Of a stretch of DNA of 64,000 bases, positions 35,266-46,771 are shown in pieces. Position 1 is the stretch's first letter, and each line of letters opens with the position of its first letter. The translations under genes and the position numbers were made by a program. Location of the stretch: the NCBI GenBank assembly GCA_027924585.1, contig BSBM01000007.1, forward strand, positions 13,855,501 through 13,919,500, read 5' to 3'. The notes below the pieces were generated by a model. It searched no databases. It was not told where the DNA came from and saw only the letters and a list, made by a program, of their open reading frames with translations. Origin of the DNA: Larix kaempferi (Eukaryota; Streptophyta; Pinopsida; Pinales; Pinaceae).

Positions 35266-35839
35266 ATTACAACGGAGTGATCGGCACATACCTGTCATGA
35301 TGGATGAAGAGCTCTATTCGATCGTGTGGGAGGAGGGATTGGTGGATTTGGTGACGGTGGCCATGGGAGTCTACTGGTTTGATCTGGAGACATTCTACTC
35401 TCAAGTGAAACGAGTCCTATACAAACCAGCATGTGTGATCGTTGTACAGAATTATGGTACAAATCACAACATCAATAGTGTTGTGGATGCAATGTATAGG
35501 GACTACATTAAAATGGCCAAACGTTATAGCTGGAACCCTAGATTTTAGTATGTGTTGGAGGGATACAAGACTCTTCCTTTTCCATTCAAGATGATGCCGG
35601 AAAATGGGAAGGGTGGCGAGGGAAATCCAAATGAAAAGAATATGAAGAGAGAGGTTTCGTTGGACAGATACTTTGGATGGTTCAAATCTTCATCTGTTTT
35701 GACCAGTGCGAGATAGAAGGGTGTTAATATTCTGAATGAAACCATCTTGAGAAAGTTTAGAGACGCATGGGGTGATGAAAATAAGACTCACACTCTCAAA
35801 TATGAGATGTATATGCTCACAAGCACATGCCTCTATTAG
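35266..35839 (+). pseudogene. SAM-dependent methyltransferase (TMT-like) C-terminal half, broken
   Basis: The reading frame encodes MMDEELYSIVWEEGLVDLVT, then WFDLETFYSQVKRVLYKPA, VLEGYKTLPFPFKMM and KGVNILNETILRKFRDAWGD. This is the pattern of the plant class I methyltransferases related to trans-aconitate methyltransferase, in which 'DLVT-A--WFD' follows the SAM-binding core. In-frame TAG stops at 35,546-35,548 and 35,714-35,716 break it, and it ends at TAG 35,837. The N-terminal half with the glycine-rich SAM motif is not seen upstream, where unrelated sequence stands. It is therefore a truncated dead copy, of a host gene rather than a mobile element. Confidence 0.75.
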
Positions 35840-36779
35840 TTGATATTTTATATGTGCAAAGCTGGGGTAGGCTTGAATACTTTATACTTAGTCTTTTAGC
35901 TTTCAATGAAAAATATCCCAGTGATGGTAAGACACCGAGGGCTCATTCCATATTTGCTAGTATACATTATTACATTTCCAATAACATCGGGTTTCTCTTG
36001 TTTGAAAAAAAATGAAGGGTCGAAAGAGGGGTGTTCTGAGTGTGAACGACCAGGGGGAAGTTTTGAATCCCTTGGGATTCAATTTCTGTCATGGAAGTCC
36101 AGCTTTCCCTGGTAAATAGCTCTCTGTGTTTTACTATTAAAATATTTTTACCTTTGTATTCTTTATTTAACGCGCAATGGCCTCCTTTAAGTGGACACTA
36201 AAATTTAATTCACACTCTGTTTCCCTTGTGAACATGTCCTTTCCCCTGGCATTGTCACCTTCAACCCTATCACTTGAGCGCTTCAGGTATGCATGCTTGG
36301 GTCACATTTATTTTCTATGGAACAAGGTTGTAGGTCTAGGTATGCGATAAAATGTGAGGTTTATTACTTTGGTTTTGATAGTGGCAACATATCCATCCCT
36401 TGTACTTGTACCTTATACCCCTTAGGGTTTTGGCTATTGATGTATATATAAAGTGGGATTTAAAAAATTAATCATGTGTGCACAATTCTGGGCTTCACAA
36501 TATTAAGTTTCCTAGGCTCGGCTCCTTCCTTGTTGAATTGGTTACTATGGTACCCTTACTATAAAATTTATGAAGGTTTTATATTAAAAAAACATGTTAT
36601 TAACTCTGAACCCGTCCACTATATCATTCAATAATGAAAATTTTACTTGTTTATTGTGTATATATATTGACCCACATCTCGTCTTGTCCTCAGGAATGCA
36701 TGAGATAGAGTTTCTTTGTATGAGATATTGTTTGTTTGTTTGTTTGAGAGAAGCATTCAAGGGTTCTTGCTCTGCTGTA
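35840..36779. other. Spacer upstream of the dioxygenase relic
   Basis: No gene recognised. The last 200 bp (36,580-36,779) would be the promoter region of the dioxygenase copy; I see no clear TATA box at a convincing place. Confidence 0.5.
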
Positions 36780-37922
36780 ATGGATGTTGCAGGTGCAAAC
36801 TCTTTTGTCATTCCAAACTAGGGAAACGTGATTCCCGTGGAGAGTGTGCAAGAGCTTGTAAAAAATCATGTCAACCCACAAGAAACTGTTCCCCACCGAT
36901 ACATCAGGTCCCAGGAAGAGAGGCCCACTACATCCTTGTTACTTGTCTCTCTTCAAACTGCGATCCCTGTAATCGACATGAACAAATTGAGCATCTTGCA
37001 GATAGAAGATGATCAAAGACTGCAAGAAATGGCCAGGCTTTCCAATGCCTGCCAAGAATGGGGCTTCTTCCAGGTATGCAGTTTGCATAGAGAAGCCATA
37101 ACTATAACTCAACATAGTTACTCGATAGTGTAATTACAGTAATTATAATTGATTCATAGTTGCTAAAGTTTATAGAGTTGTACATATCCTAACCCTTATC
37201 ATAGTCCATTCGAATTTAAATATGTGATTTGTTATTTCCTGGAACATTGTAACTAAACGAACAGTGTAAATGATTCATCGTTGCTAAATTTTATAGAGTT
37301 GTACATATTCTACTCTTTGTGGAATTTGAACATGCCATTTGTAATCTCCTAAAACATTATAACTTAACTGTGTAATTGATTCATTGTTGCTAAAGTTTTT
37401 TGGAGGATTGATGTTAATGCAATAATGTTTCAGATAGTGAACCACGGGATTCCTCGTTCCTTAATTGAGGATATAAAGACCGTAGCTAAAGAGTTCTTCA
37501 ATATTCCATTAGAAGAGAAACATAAGTATGTTCCCCAAGAAGGAGACATTCAGGGATATGGTAAGATGTTTGTAATAGCTGAGGATCAAATGTTGGACTG
37601 GGGTAAATTGCTTGCTTTGGCACTCATGCCCGAAAACCTTACAAATATCTCCCTCTGGCCAACCGTCTTGACAAATTTTAGGTAACCAAAATTATGACTG
37701 TAATCAGTGTCATGGATGATGTAAGCACATGAATTGATTGCTATTGATCAGATTGATGAGTATTGTTATAAAGAGCTTAATTGATTGATTGTCAGGGATA
37801 CTGTTGAGAGATATGCAATAGAGGTGGAAAAACTTGCTCAAGAGCTGCTGAGTTTGTCCGTTGAAAACCTAGACAAGGAATGTTTTAAATATGGTTTTAT
37901 GGAGCTCCAATGTTTATCATGA
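36780..37922 (+). pseudogene. 2-oxoglutarate/Fe(II)-dependent dioxygenase (SRG1 / norcoclaurine-synthase-like), truncated
   Basis: Exon 1 runs from ATG 36,780 to 37,073 and carries VESVQELVKNHVNPQETVPH, IPVIDMNKL and ARLSNACQEWGFFQ. Exon 2 (37,434-37,681) has IVNHGIPRSLIEDIKTVAKE, then PLEEKHKYVPQEGDIQGYGK, and LLALALMPEN. Exon 3 starts at 37,796 (DTVERYAIEVEKLAQELLSL). All junctions are GT-AG. This is the N-terminal (DIOX_N) half of the plant DOXC class of specialised-metabolism oxygenases. TAG at codon 14 (36,819-36,821) and TGA at 37,920 break it. The catalytic C-terminal domain with the HxD...H iron ligands is missing. Exon sequence is otherwise well kept, so the loss seems recent. Confidence 0.85.
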
Positions 37923-39255
37923 GCTTTTTTTTCACTTTTCTTAGTACATTAAATTCGTTCCATGGCGAGTAGTCCTTAACTCAACGAACTAATTCAATTA
38001 TGGGATCATTTTACTTCCAAAGGTTGTAAAAAAAATTGTTTCTCTCTTCAAGGGTCTTAGCTCATAGATATTTTGTCTCCCTGGAACGCGTTCAAAGATA
38101 AAGAGAGGTAAATTTCATCCTTAGCTGAGAGCATGATGAATATTATTTTTGTGTAAGTACTCACATTTTTTTTTATTGTTTTGGATAGGTTTTGGCGTTG
38201 ATTCAGTGGTCTGTCTTCTTACAGGTTGTTTATTCCTTCTTTTTACTTGGTATTTTGTTTAATTAGCTATTTTTTTAAACTTTTACTCAGAACTTTGTTT
38301 ATGTTATTTTTCTCAGATTACCTTATGACGAATTTTTGGGACCACTGAAGTTGTACTCGATCCCTTTAATCGAGATGATTTAACAACAAGAGTTTAAATA
38401 AAAAAGCTAATTTATATACCCTGCAGGGTTTTCACTTGGATTGAACGTTGTTATATTAATGGGGGATACTTCCCAACCCTTTGATGCTGCTAGCTATATC
38501 GAAGAGAGAAGGAATGGAGTAGTCCCCAGTGTGAGGTTGTAGATAGCACACCCATCATAATTCTCCATGATAGGTAATACTATGATAGAGGAGATCCCCC
38601 TTGAGGTAAATTGCCACTCTGAATTACTACAATTTCTGGAGTTATAGATTTATATTTCAATGCTGACTAGATTTAATATTATGTTAGATGGAGAGGATGA
38701 ACTACCAAAGGCACATGCTTCACAAATTGGGAAGAGAGGTAATGGGCCGAGAGACATTAACTCTTTCCAAAATCAATTGCAGGGTTTCTTGTGGGCCGAG
38801 ACGTTGAGACTTCTTGAAATCAACTATAGGTGTTTCATGAGTCATCAGGAAGAGGGACCTAAGGTTCCCTTTGGATAGTATGATATCATTCTTACACATT
38901 GTGTACCATTTCATACATGATACTTCACTGGTTATCATTGTCGGATAGAGCTTGAGAAAAAAGGAATAATAATTATGACAAAGATTAAAATGGCACACAG
39001 ACCAGTAGATCTATCTTATCTTAATAAGTGCAGAGATGCACAGGTCAGTCCAAGCTTTGCCTCTATCAAACACTACCTCCTGGAAACAGAGATGAAGGTT
39101 TAAAATTGAGCGAAGCTTGGAGGCCTGTGTTGCATAGACTAAAATAATTGAAAGGATGTTTGGAGCTTGAGAAAAAGGGATAACTTCGTTCTGAAAATAG
39201 TTCATGCATCAGTTCATGCATTGAAGTTTAAACCAAATAGGATGCTTATGATCGA
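37923..39255. other. Spacer after the dioxygenase relic
   Basis: No gene recognised. Frames such as 38,660-38,878 (plus) and the reading GDTSQPFDAASYIEERRNG at 38,462 look protein-like, but I cannot place them in a family. They may be remnants of an element that truncated the dioxygenase. Confidence 0.4.
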
Positions 39256-39377
39256 TCACTATGAATAGAAATTGGTTTTTTAATTTATCTTTGATAAAAG
39301 TGAATGCTAAATTCCATCACTATGAATAGAAATTGGTTTTTTAATTTATCTTTGATAAAAGTGAATGCTAACTTCCA
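39256..39377. repeat. 61-bp tandem duplication
   Basis: tcactatgaatagaaattgg and the following 41 bases occur at 39,256 and again at 39,317 with one noticed difference. This is a recent local duplication in non-coding DNA. Confidence 0.9.
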
Positions 39378-39569
39378 GCAAATTGAAATTCAACGATTAT
39401 GTTACATGGAAACATAAAATGGTTTTCTAATATGTGATGTGGCTCTTGAAGTGTGTCTATTTAATGTACATAATTATTGATTTCGTTAATGATGGATTCA
39501 AATGAAATAATATTTAAGAAAATGTTTTAATATACTTTTTAAACCTTGTTAAGAAGTATATATGTGTGC

Positions 39570-39646
39570 GTGGTGCAAAAAAAATGTAAATCACATATTG
39601 TATATATTGTATATATAATATGTGATTTATATTTTTTTTGCACCAC
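39570..39646. repeat. 77-bp near-perfect palindrome
   Basis: The left arm starts gtggtgcaaaaaaaatgtaa and the right arm ends atattttttttgcaccac. The arms of about 35 bp pair with one or two mismatches around a tatat-rich loop. It may be a miniature inverted-repeat element or the outer part of the CACTA-like element to its right. Confidence 0.75.
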
Positions 39647-40043
39647 TTGTTATTTTATGATGCTTTGCACCACTTGTTATTTTATGGTGCTTTGCACCAT
39701 ATACAAGTTTGTGTATATTAAATAATAATAATAATTTTGGTGTTTTGCACCAAAAAGACGCAATCCATGTTGGATTGGTTTTGGTGTTTTGAACCACAAA
39801 AATTCAATCCACCTAAGATTGGTTTGGGTGGTTTGCACCATACACCATGGAATCCCACATATTCATTTAACACCAAAAACAACTTTTTTACGAACACCAC
39901 TTTTGCACCATAAATCTTAGCACCACTTGCGTATCCCCACATTATCACCACTTTTGCACCACTATTTGAAAATTGAAGATTTCCCAAATCCTTTACAAAT
40001 AGTGGTGCTAATGTGAGACTAAAATGTCCTTTTTCTTGTAGTG
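39647..40043 (-). mobile_element. CACTA-like element, right end
   Basis: The plus strand ends tttttcttgtagtg at 40,043. Its reverse complement is CACTACAAGAAAAA, the standard terminus of plant CACTA transposons. It is preceded, in reverse, by sub-terminal repeats with accac (gcaccactatttg...caaatagtggtgc). The matching left terminus was not found near 39.5 kb, so the element may be truncated or longer than assumed. There is no transposase. Confidence 0.55.
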
Positions 40044-40746
40044 ATTTTTTGCATTAAACTCGGCTTTGAACAATAAAGCGATCACGAGTGGGAAAATATC
40101 ATGCAGTCGCAACCACCTCACAGGTGGAGTAGAGCTGTCAAGTATGGAAACATTAAAAACAAAATTAGGGAAACATGATCTCATCCCACTGGAGAGATTT
40201 TACACACTGTCTATTCGTTTGCACAACAAAATATCGACCGCCTAGCAAACTACAGGTGAAGGGGGCTAAATCTACAAGTTCAAGCCATAATCTTCTACAG
40301 ATTACTTTGCTATTGGTGATCGATTTACTATAAATTTTCCCTTAGATCTGGTCACGATCAAACATTCCATAATGAACATTGAGACTAAGGAAATCGATCA
40401 CGGTTTGGTGCGAATCCAAAAGCATAAGGTTTAAAGGAATACGAGACAAGCACGCTGTGTATTTTTTTACTTCATCCCTAGAATTAAAACAAGCCAACAC
40501 TCATATGGATCGCCAACACAGACACACGTAAAATAAGTAAGGAAATATCCTTAGTGGATTTCCCGAGGAAAATAAAAAACAATAGAGCTGCAAAGTATGA
40601 AAACAATGGTGTTGATGAACTCGAATGGATCTACTTCTATGTAGAGGATTGGAAAAAAAAATAATGGAAGAGTTGTTTTATCACATAGTGATATCCATCA
40701 GTCAGTAGTTAATATACATAGCTTAGAACAACACTGTCCTGGTGTT
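40044..40746. other. Spacer, probably 3' part or LTR of the chromovirus relic
   Basis: No coding sequence. By position it follows the polyprotein end of the minus-strand chromovirus and should include its 3' untranslated region and LTR, but I could not define TG...CA ends. Confidence 0.4.
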
Positions 40747-41497
40747 CTAGGGACTAGAAATGAAGGCATGAAATAAGGCGGGGTATGCCTCTTTTATGGT
40801 TGTCTCGTTTTCCCAAGTAGCCTCTTCTGGTCCGAAGTGCCTCCATTGTACTTTCAACTGGGTGATGGTCCTTCTTCTAAGTTGCACCTCTCTCTTATCC
40901 AGAATTTTGAGGGGCTCCGGTAGGAATTCCCCTTCGAGTTCCACCTATAACAAGGACCAATCAATCACATGTTTAGTATCATAAACATATTTCTTTAATA
41001 AAGATGCATGAAAAACATTATGAACTTTTACATGAGCTGGTAAAGCTAACTCATATGCTACTATCCCTTTCTTGGCCAGTATCTCAAAGGGTCCACAAAA
41101 TCTAGGGGTTAGCTTCCTGCATCACCCCAAGCTCAAAGAGCTTATTTTTGCTTTTACTTTTAAGAAGACATGTTCGCTGAATTGGTAATCTTTGTCTTTC
41201 CTTTTCTTATCCGCATAACGCTTTTGGAGGTCTTGTGCCTTTTTCAAGTTTTGTTGTACCTTGGAGACTAGTTGCTCCAAGCCTTTTAGTAGGTCGAGAT
41301 CTAGCATAAGTCTATCTACTGGACTATCCCAAGTCATTGGTGTCCTACATTTTCTAGCATAGAGCACTTTGAAGGGGCTCATTTTGGAAGAGGTCTGGTA
41401 TCCGTTGTTGTAAGCAAACTTTGCGAGGTGCAAATAATCCTCCCACTTTGTGGGGTTGTTCATAACATACATCCTCAGCATATTGTTGGCTGCTTTT
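40747..41497 (-). pseudogene. Ty3/Gypsy chromovirus integrase C-terminus and chromodomain, broken
   Basis: Minus frame 41,481-41,122 encodes LRMYVMNNPTKWEDYLHLAK, then YNNGYQTSSKMSPFKVLYAR and CRTPMTWDSP, the end of the integrase core and the GPY/F-side region. After a TGA at about 41,122 it continues (FCGPFEILAKKG, HNVFHASLLKKY). The chromodomain follows at 40,944-40,747 (EPLKILDKREVQLRRRTITQ, WRHFGPEEATWE). Chromodomains direct such elements to marked heterochromatin. The upstream integrase is cut at 41,497, where element B begins. The adjoining frames hold a TGA and a TAG, so the copy is dead. Confidence 0.85.
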
Positions 41498-42950
41498 TGG
41501 ACAGACCCGGGTTTTAATGAAGCGCAGCAACAAAACCCCTTGGCGCACTAGCCCTCTCGGCAACGAGCTGCGCAGCAGCTCGAGGTCTCACCCGAAGTGG
41601 CTATGGGGGGGCTAAGGAATCAGATTTCCTTAACCTAGGAGACGCGAAGATTGTTCTTTCTCCCTCGACGATTCCTCAGAGCGGGCTGCCTGACTCTTCT
41701 TCAGACCCCTCGGCGTAGCTGCGCTGAACTCTCGCTCAACATCCTAGCTGCGCAGCATCTCCGTTCCGGTGCACGGGGTGACTTATCCCCTGCATCGACG
41801 CTCTATATATCTTTTCTGCCCGTGCGCCCAGCGCAGTATGTATTCCTCTATCGCTGCGGCGACAACGTTCTACAGATTCTTCGACACTTAATGATTATAG
41901 TTACCAAGGAAGCTTCGAGAACGGACTCAACTTATTCATAAAGATAACGCAACATTCATAGAAACACAGATAACAACTCAGACATGCATTCATGCGATCA
42001 TTATCATAACAATAAGACGTAAAGAATGCACCTCCTCGGGAAACCACGTCCACGAGGAGTGTTTCATATATTAACTCAAATGGGACTTATACAATAATGC
42101 TGCGCACACAGCTGCAGCCTTAGATCTTTCCAGGAAACTCCACGCACACAGCTGGGAGCCCTTCTCTCGATCTAGTCTCTTCCTCCATAGAGATTACAAT
42201 AGTTCAGACGTCGACTCAGACTGTCTGCAACTTGGGGATTAAATTCTCAGTTATCCCAGCTCTGACTCTTGTCTTCTAACAACACAGTAGAAAACAATCC
42301 TCATACAAAATAACCAACCTACCAACTAGCTAGCTTATCTCAAACAGCTAACCTGCGTCTCAGCATCTAAAGGCTGGCTAACTGACTAACATCTAACTTT
42401 TGCAATTACACATATATATAGGTGGCCATGACGGTCGCACCTTTACAATTCTGTGGGCCTTTCCCAACAGTAATCCCCAAAAACCCTAACCACGCACATG
42501 GCTAGGTGTACTGTAGGCACCGCTTGCAGTCATGTCGCCGCTTCCTGCAGGTTCCGTGACTTCCGGCGCAGATTGCGGGTATGGGCGCCTTGTCCTTCGC
42601 CTTCAATGCTCTGGTCCGTTGCTCCTCCTTGATCCGAGCAACCATAACTTCTGTACTTAGCCTTAAATGAGGGTAGCTGAGCCCTCTACTCCATCGCTTC
42701 ATTTATTATGGTAGCTGAGCTTTCTATTCAGCCACATTCATTCTTTTATGACGTGCGCGCGACCTCCGCGAGTTCCAGTCCGTAATCCGCGTCGAGCTCA
42801 TCCATCTGGCACCGTACTGCGCACCATTTCCTTCTTCCCAAAATTTGGTGTTTATTCAAAATTAGCACTTTCCCTTCAATACTTGTGCTCTTTCCTCAAA
42901 ATTCGCAGCTTTACCATAGCTGCGGCCTAGGATCCAATAGGCCCCTAACA
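41498..42950 (-). repeat. LTR or LTR 3' part of element B (GC-richer)
   Basis: The segment is flanked by the broken integrase on the left and by a coiled-coil ORF on the right. It has TG at 41,498 (tggacagacc) and CA at 42,950 (gcccctaaca), consistent with a 1.45-kb LTR read on the minus strand. A minus TATA-like box (CCTATATATATG) lies near 42,410-42,422. GC content is visibly higher than in the neighbours. No polypurine tract is seen before the proposed LTR start, so the true LTR could be longer and include the ORF on the right. Confidence 0.5.
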
Positions 42951-42951
42951 C

Positions 42952-43681
42952 TTACTTGTGGCTCGCCCTCGAGCCACTTGCACTAGCGTGTGGTCGCTTT
43001 ACTTGTGCATCTGCTTTTTCTTGGGTCTCCGTGAATGTTTTCTTCCACTGCGCAATAGCGGAGTCCATTTGATCGACACACTCCACAGCTGTCTGCACCG
43101 TTTCTGCAGTGGCTTCTTCTTTAGCTGTGCCATCAATCACCTGTTGAGATTCTGCAATTTCTTTGATCTTTGCCTCGATCTGGGCAGCAAGGTCAGCATA
43201 CTCATCCATAAATGGATGAATTTTGTTGGTGAGTTTAGCATCTTCATTTCTGAGCTTGTGCAGTTGATGTTGGATTCTGCGCACTTCACTCATTTTCCTC
43301 ATTTTTGCTAAGCCTTCTAAGGCCTTAGCTTCTTCGGTTAGAACAGTTAGGGACTGTTCTACAGCTTGCACTTGTTCAAAGAGACCAACCTTTGAAAGGG
43401 AGCGTCTCAAGCTCCGTCCAAGCCTCCATAGCTTGGTTCATCAGATTCTCGGCTTCAGCTGCTCTGCTCTTCAGTTGTGTAGAAGTTCTGCGCAAATTGT
43501 TCCTGGCTATCATCTGTTAAATGCGCTACAACACGAGCTTCTAACTCGGAGATCTGCGTTCTATGGTCTTCAGCCATAGCAACTATCTCGTGCTCCAGGG
43601 TTTTCACCCTTCCTCCAATAATTTGAACTTTCTCAACCAGAGGAAGGTCTGGTTGAATCTCGCAGGCTGGCAGCTCCTAGG
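42952..43681 (-). pseudogene. Coiled-coil ORF of element B, cut by element A
   Basis: Minus frame 43,410-42,952 (152 codons, ending KRPHASASGSRASHK) is a long charged heptad-like segment (LTEEAKALEGLAKMRKMSEV, LHKLRNEDAKL, AAQIEAKIKEIAESQQVID). Upstream, another frame carries on in the same style (EKVQIIGGRVKTLEHEIVAM, ISELEARVVAHLTDD) up to 43,681, where element A starts. At least one frameshift or stop lies between. The stop codon is followed one base later by TGTTAG, and just before it is a perfect 8-bp hairpin (gtggctcg...cgagccac, 42,957-42,976). It resembles the coiled-coil C-terminus of the element A LTR ORF in type, not in sequence. Confidence 0.55.
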
Positions 43682-43682
43682 T

Positions 43683-45040
43683 GTTGGCCTGATTTTATGA
43701 ATCAGAGCCAATAAAGAGGTTTTATCCACACAATCAACTTAAAACAGTATCCGGTGTGTTTAAGTTAACAAGACCTCACAGGTTATGGTCCTGCTACCAG
43801 CTAGTTTGTCTCTTAAGGAAACCTCAAAACTAGCAAAATCTAATCTATTCTAATGTTTATCCTATCTATATATTTACAAATATCCTAAAGCTGCTTTCGA
43901 AAGAAAGACTTCAATTTTTTGTGAAATTTTCTAAGTATGAAAGCTTAATTACAGTATGCAGAATGATTTAACAATACTAAAGATAAAATAAACTTAAAAC
44001 TAATCTATCTATTCTATTTTACCCTATCTCAGCTGAGAGCAGATTTGAAATTAAAATTAATCATTAATCTTATAACAGAATATTGAAATACGATATAAAC
44101 CAAACATGTTTAAATCATAACAACAATTATTCTGCTATATAGAAATGGACTTGAATTTCAACCTAAAAGACACAGTCAAATTTCATTTCCAGAACTGATT
44201 AACAATTATTGCTCAAGATAGTCATTCAAATTTAAGATAACGTTTATTTAAATATTCACCATTAACATACAAATGAAACTTTAAATAAACCCGAAGTTAT
44301 ATCATTCAAGCTAATGTCCATAGTGAACATACTAATGAACAAACCACAATGACATATGCATTCAATAACTAATCTTGAGACGACAAAGTGAGAAATTGTT
44401 TGAACATCAGTATGACACAGCATACATAGTTTGCATATAAACAGAAAATGACAAACTGAAATATATGTATATATAAAAACCCAAAAATGAATACCATTCA
44501 CAGCATCATTCGTAGATATCCAGTATCATCCACAACAAAGCTTCAGCTTCAGGTTTGAAGTAATACTAGCAAATAGAATATATTTCAAGAAGTTTTTCTT
44601 CTACACTTCATCCATCCCGAGTTCATCAAAAATCTTCCTTCATATACTAATGAGAATCGGTTTTTGCTATAAATGTTGCATGCAACATTATAGGAAATTA
44701 CTTAACCATAAAAGCACCTAATTACACCAAATACTGAAAATAGAATCGACTAGCCTGAGTCGAGGCATCTCAGAACATTCCTGACCATTCAGAAAACTCC
44801 AACTAGTAACAGATCAGCTACACTTTCACGCCAACGCATCCACTATGTCCTGCATTCCTGGAAGAAAACGGTGATAAAACCCTCCTGCATTAAATTCAAT
44901 AAATATATCATATTAAAATCGATTTAACACAGTCAACCGAAATATTAAAACAAAATTATAAATGCATGCCTGTAAAATCTCCGATTTTACAGACATGCTA
45001 AATCAAAATGATCGTTACCTGTCAACAAGAAAAAGAACTA
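43683..45040. other. Non-coding part of the element A LTR, downstream of the 576-codon ORF
   Basis: No credible gene. A minus TATA-like sequence (AAATATATAGATAGG) near 43,868-43,882 would start a transcript about 160 bp before the LTR end. A perfect inverted repeat (gcctgtaaaatc...gattttacagac, 44,969-44,994) lies just after the ORF. The same features recur at +11,563. Confidence 0.5.
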
Positions 45041-46771
45041 TTAGGCTTCATTGCGAAGAGCGATTACTCTTCTAGCTTCGGCCAATTTAGCCTTCAACCT
45101 GATAATTTTGACATTTTGTTTTTCAATTCGTTCCAAAAGCATCTGGTTTGTTTTTAATATGGATTTCTTAGATTCCTTGAATTGATTCTTTTTCACGTTG
45201 GCCCTTTTCCATCTATCAATCCATTCTAACAATTCTTTCTTGAGTGTTTTATTTTCTTCTTCCAATAAGACCGTATACTGTTTGCGTTTTCCTTTAGACT
45301 CTGCTTTCTTATCCTGATAGACATTTCCTAATATCTGCTGTAGGGTTTCGTCTTCGCTGGCTACATGAGGAGAACGAGGACTATCACAACGCTGATGGTG
45401 AGATGGTTCAAATTGTACAGTGTCAGGATCTATTTCCGGTTGATTACCCTCAACTTCACCTGATGGCACATCATTTCCCTGGACAGTGGTGGAATTTCCT
45501 ACACCCATTGTGCTAGGGACAGGTATCGGAATATCATCCTCAATATTTACAACTGCAGGTTCGGCGGCAGTAGATTTGGAAGTCTGTGGATCAGACCTAT
45601 ACCTTGGAGTAGAATGACGACTATACATGCTTCTGGTGATTCTACGTGAAGATGATAGGTTTCCAACCTTCGACCCTTGCTTATCACAACAAACCTGAGC
45701 CAGATGGTTCAGCTTATGCATAAGAATTTTATCACATTCAGTAGGTTTATCAATTTCATCTTCGGCTGATCCCTCTTTTAATTTTACAGGGTTGCCATCA
45801 TTATTATCGGGTTGTGATTCATTTAAATTTTCCCTAGAACTGCAAGGGACTGAAGCCCTATCGTCATCTTTATCTACCTCATCATCTACAGACGTGCTTA
45901 TGGCCTCTGGTTCATTATCCTCTGAGCTATCATCCTCAGAATCTATAATTTTTCGTTTCCTACGAGCTCGAGGAGACGAATTGGGCCAATGCTGTGTTGG
46001 CCCCAATTTACAATCGACTAGGAATTCATCCCACGACCGACCTTTCGCGGATAATTGATATTGCAATAAAATTTTAATCAATCCATGGTGACACAGACTA
46101 TTATCAGGGTTATTAAAATTTCTCACAGACTGTGACATTTTCTTCAGACTTTGCCACAGATAGAAGGGCAAGTTAAGTTTATAACCCTTAACCGCTAACA
46201 ACAACCGTAAATGATACAAATGCAAATGGGAAAAACGTCCACAACAGGTTACGTACCTTACCAAGATTTCATAGTAAGCTCTCCACTCGGGCTTGAGAAA
46301 TTTTACAGGCACGCCTACTCTCAATTTCGTTTTATCTGGTAAAGGCGAGAACAATGCCAAACACTTCTTCTTATCAACCATAAGGCCTTTAAACCAGCGT
46401 TCTCCCACCTGGGGAAGTTTCGTGGCTTCAGCAATGCTGTCTTCATTTATAACAAACTCAAAACCCCCAATTCGGACCCTGTCATTTTTAAAACCCATTG
46501 CAAACATTCTGGTAATCTCCACATGATGACCATCAAAGCTTTGAAAGAAATGCGTCCATCCCATTTTCTCGAATTTCTGGGCAACCTCCTGATTAGCTTC
46601 AATAATTTCATACCCTGAGATTTCAAAACGATTCAGAAGAGGCATGGTTTCTTCAACACTGTTTTGGTTTAGTCGTGGAATGAACGGAAATGTGAAAACA
46701 GATGGAATAGGTATCCACACACACGACATACTAGAAAAATCTTCACATGCGCGAAATCTGATCCAAATCAA
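45041..46771 (-). CDS. 576-codon ORF inside the element A LTR, retroelement-associated protein
   Basis: The frame is intact and its translation is identical in the second unit. Residues 45-265 form a compact domain (GYEIIEANQEVAQKFEKMGW, GFEFVINEDSIAEATKLPQV, KFLKPEWRAYYEILVRYVTC, LCHHGLIKILLQYQ). It resembles the 'putative plant transposon protein' domain found next to plant Gypsy elements, whose function is unknown. A basic, nuclear-signal-like RARRKRK near 270 is followed by a long acidic Ser/Asp/Glu linker (SEDDSSEDNEPEAI) and a low-complexity part. The last ~90 residues are a strongly charged coiled coil. There are no catalytic motifs. It may be a nuclear accessory protein, or a captured host-type protein. 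The first Met at 46,771 is the longest start; MPLLNRF at 46,644 is an alternative. Confidence 0.75.
   Translation of the reverse strand: MIWIRFRACEDFSSMSCVWIPIPSVFTFPFIPRLNQNSVEETMPLLNRFEISGYEIIEANQEVAQKFEKMGWTHFFQSFDGHHVEITRMFAMGFKNDRVRIGGFEFVINEDSIAEATKLPQVGERWFKGLMVDKKKCLALFSPLPDKTKLRVGVPVKFLKPEWRAYYEILVRYVTCCGRFSHLHLYHLRLLLAVKGYKLNLPFYLWQSLKKMSQSVRNFNNPDNSLCHHGLIKILLQYQLSAKGRSWDEFLVDCKLGPTQHWPNSSPRARRKRKIIDSEDDSSEDNEPEAISTSVDDEVDKDDDRASVPCSSRENLNESQPDNNDGNPVKLKEGSAEDEIDKPTECDKILMHKLNHLAQVCCDKQGSKVGNLSSSRRITRSMYSRHSTPRYRSDPQTSKSTAAEPAVVNIEDDIPIPVPSTMGVGNSTTVQGNDVPSGEVEGNQPEIDPDTVQFEPSHHQRCDSPRSPHVASEDETLQQILGNVYQDKKAESKGKRKQYTVLLEEENKTLKKELLEWIDRWKRANVKKNQFKESKKSILKTNQMLLERIEKQNVKIIRLKAKLAEARRVIALRNEA

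Noticed and set aside
44262-44501. 79-codon minus frame in the element A LTR, identical in unit 2 (55,825-56,064)
   Set aside because: Identity only reflects the recent duplication; Cys/Phe-rich, no family, AT-rich context.
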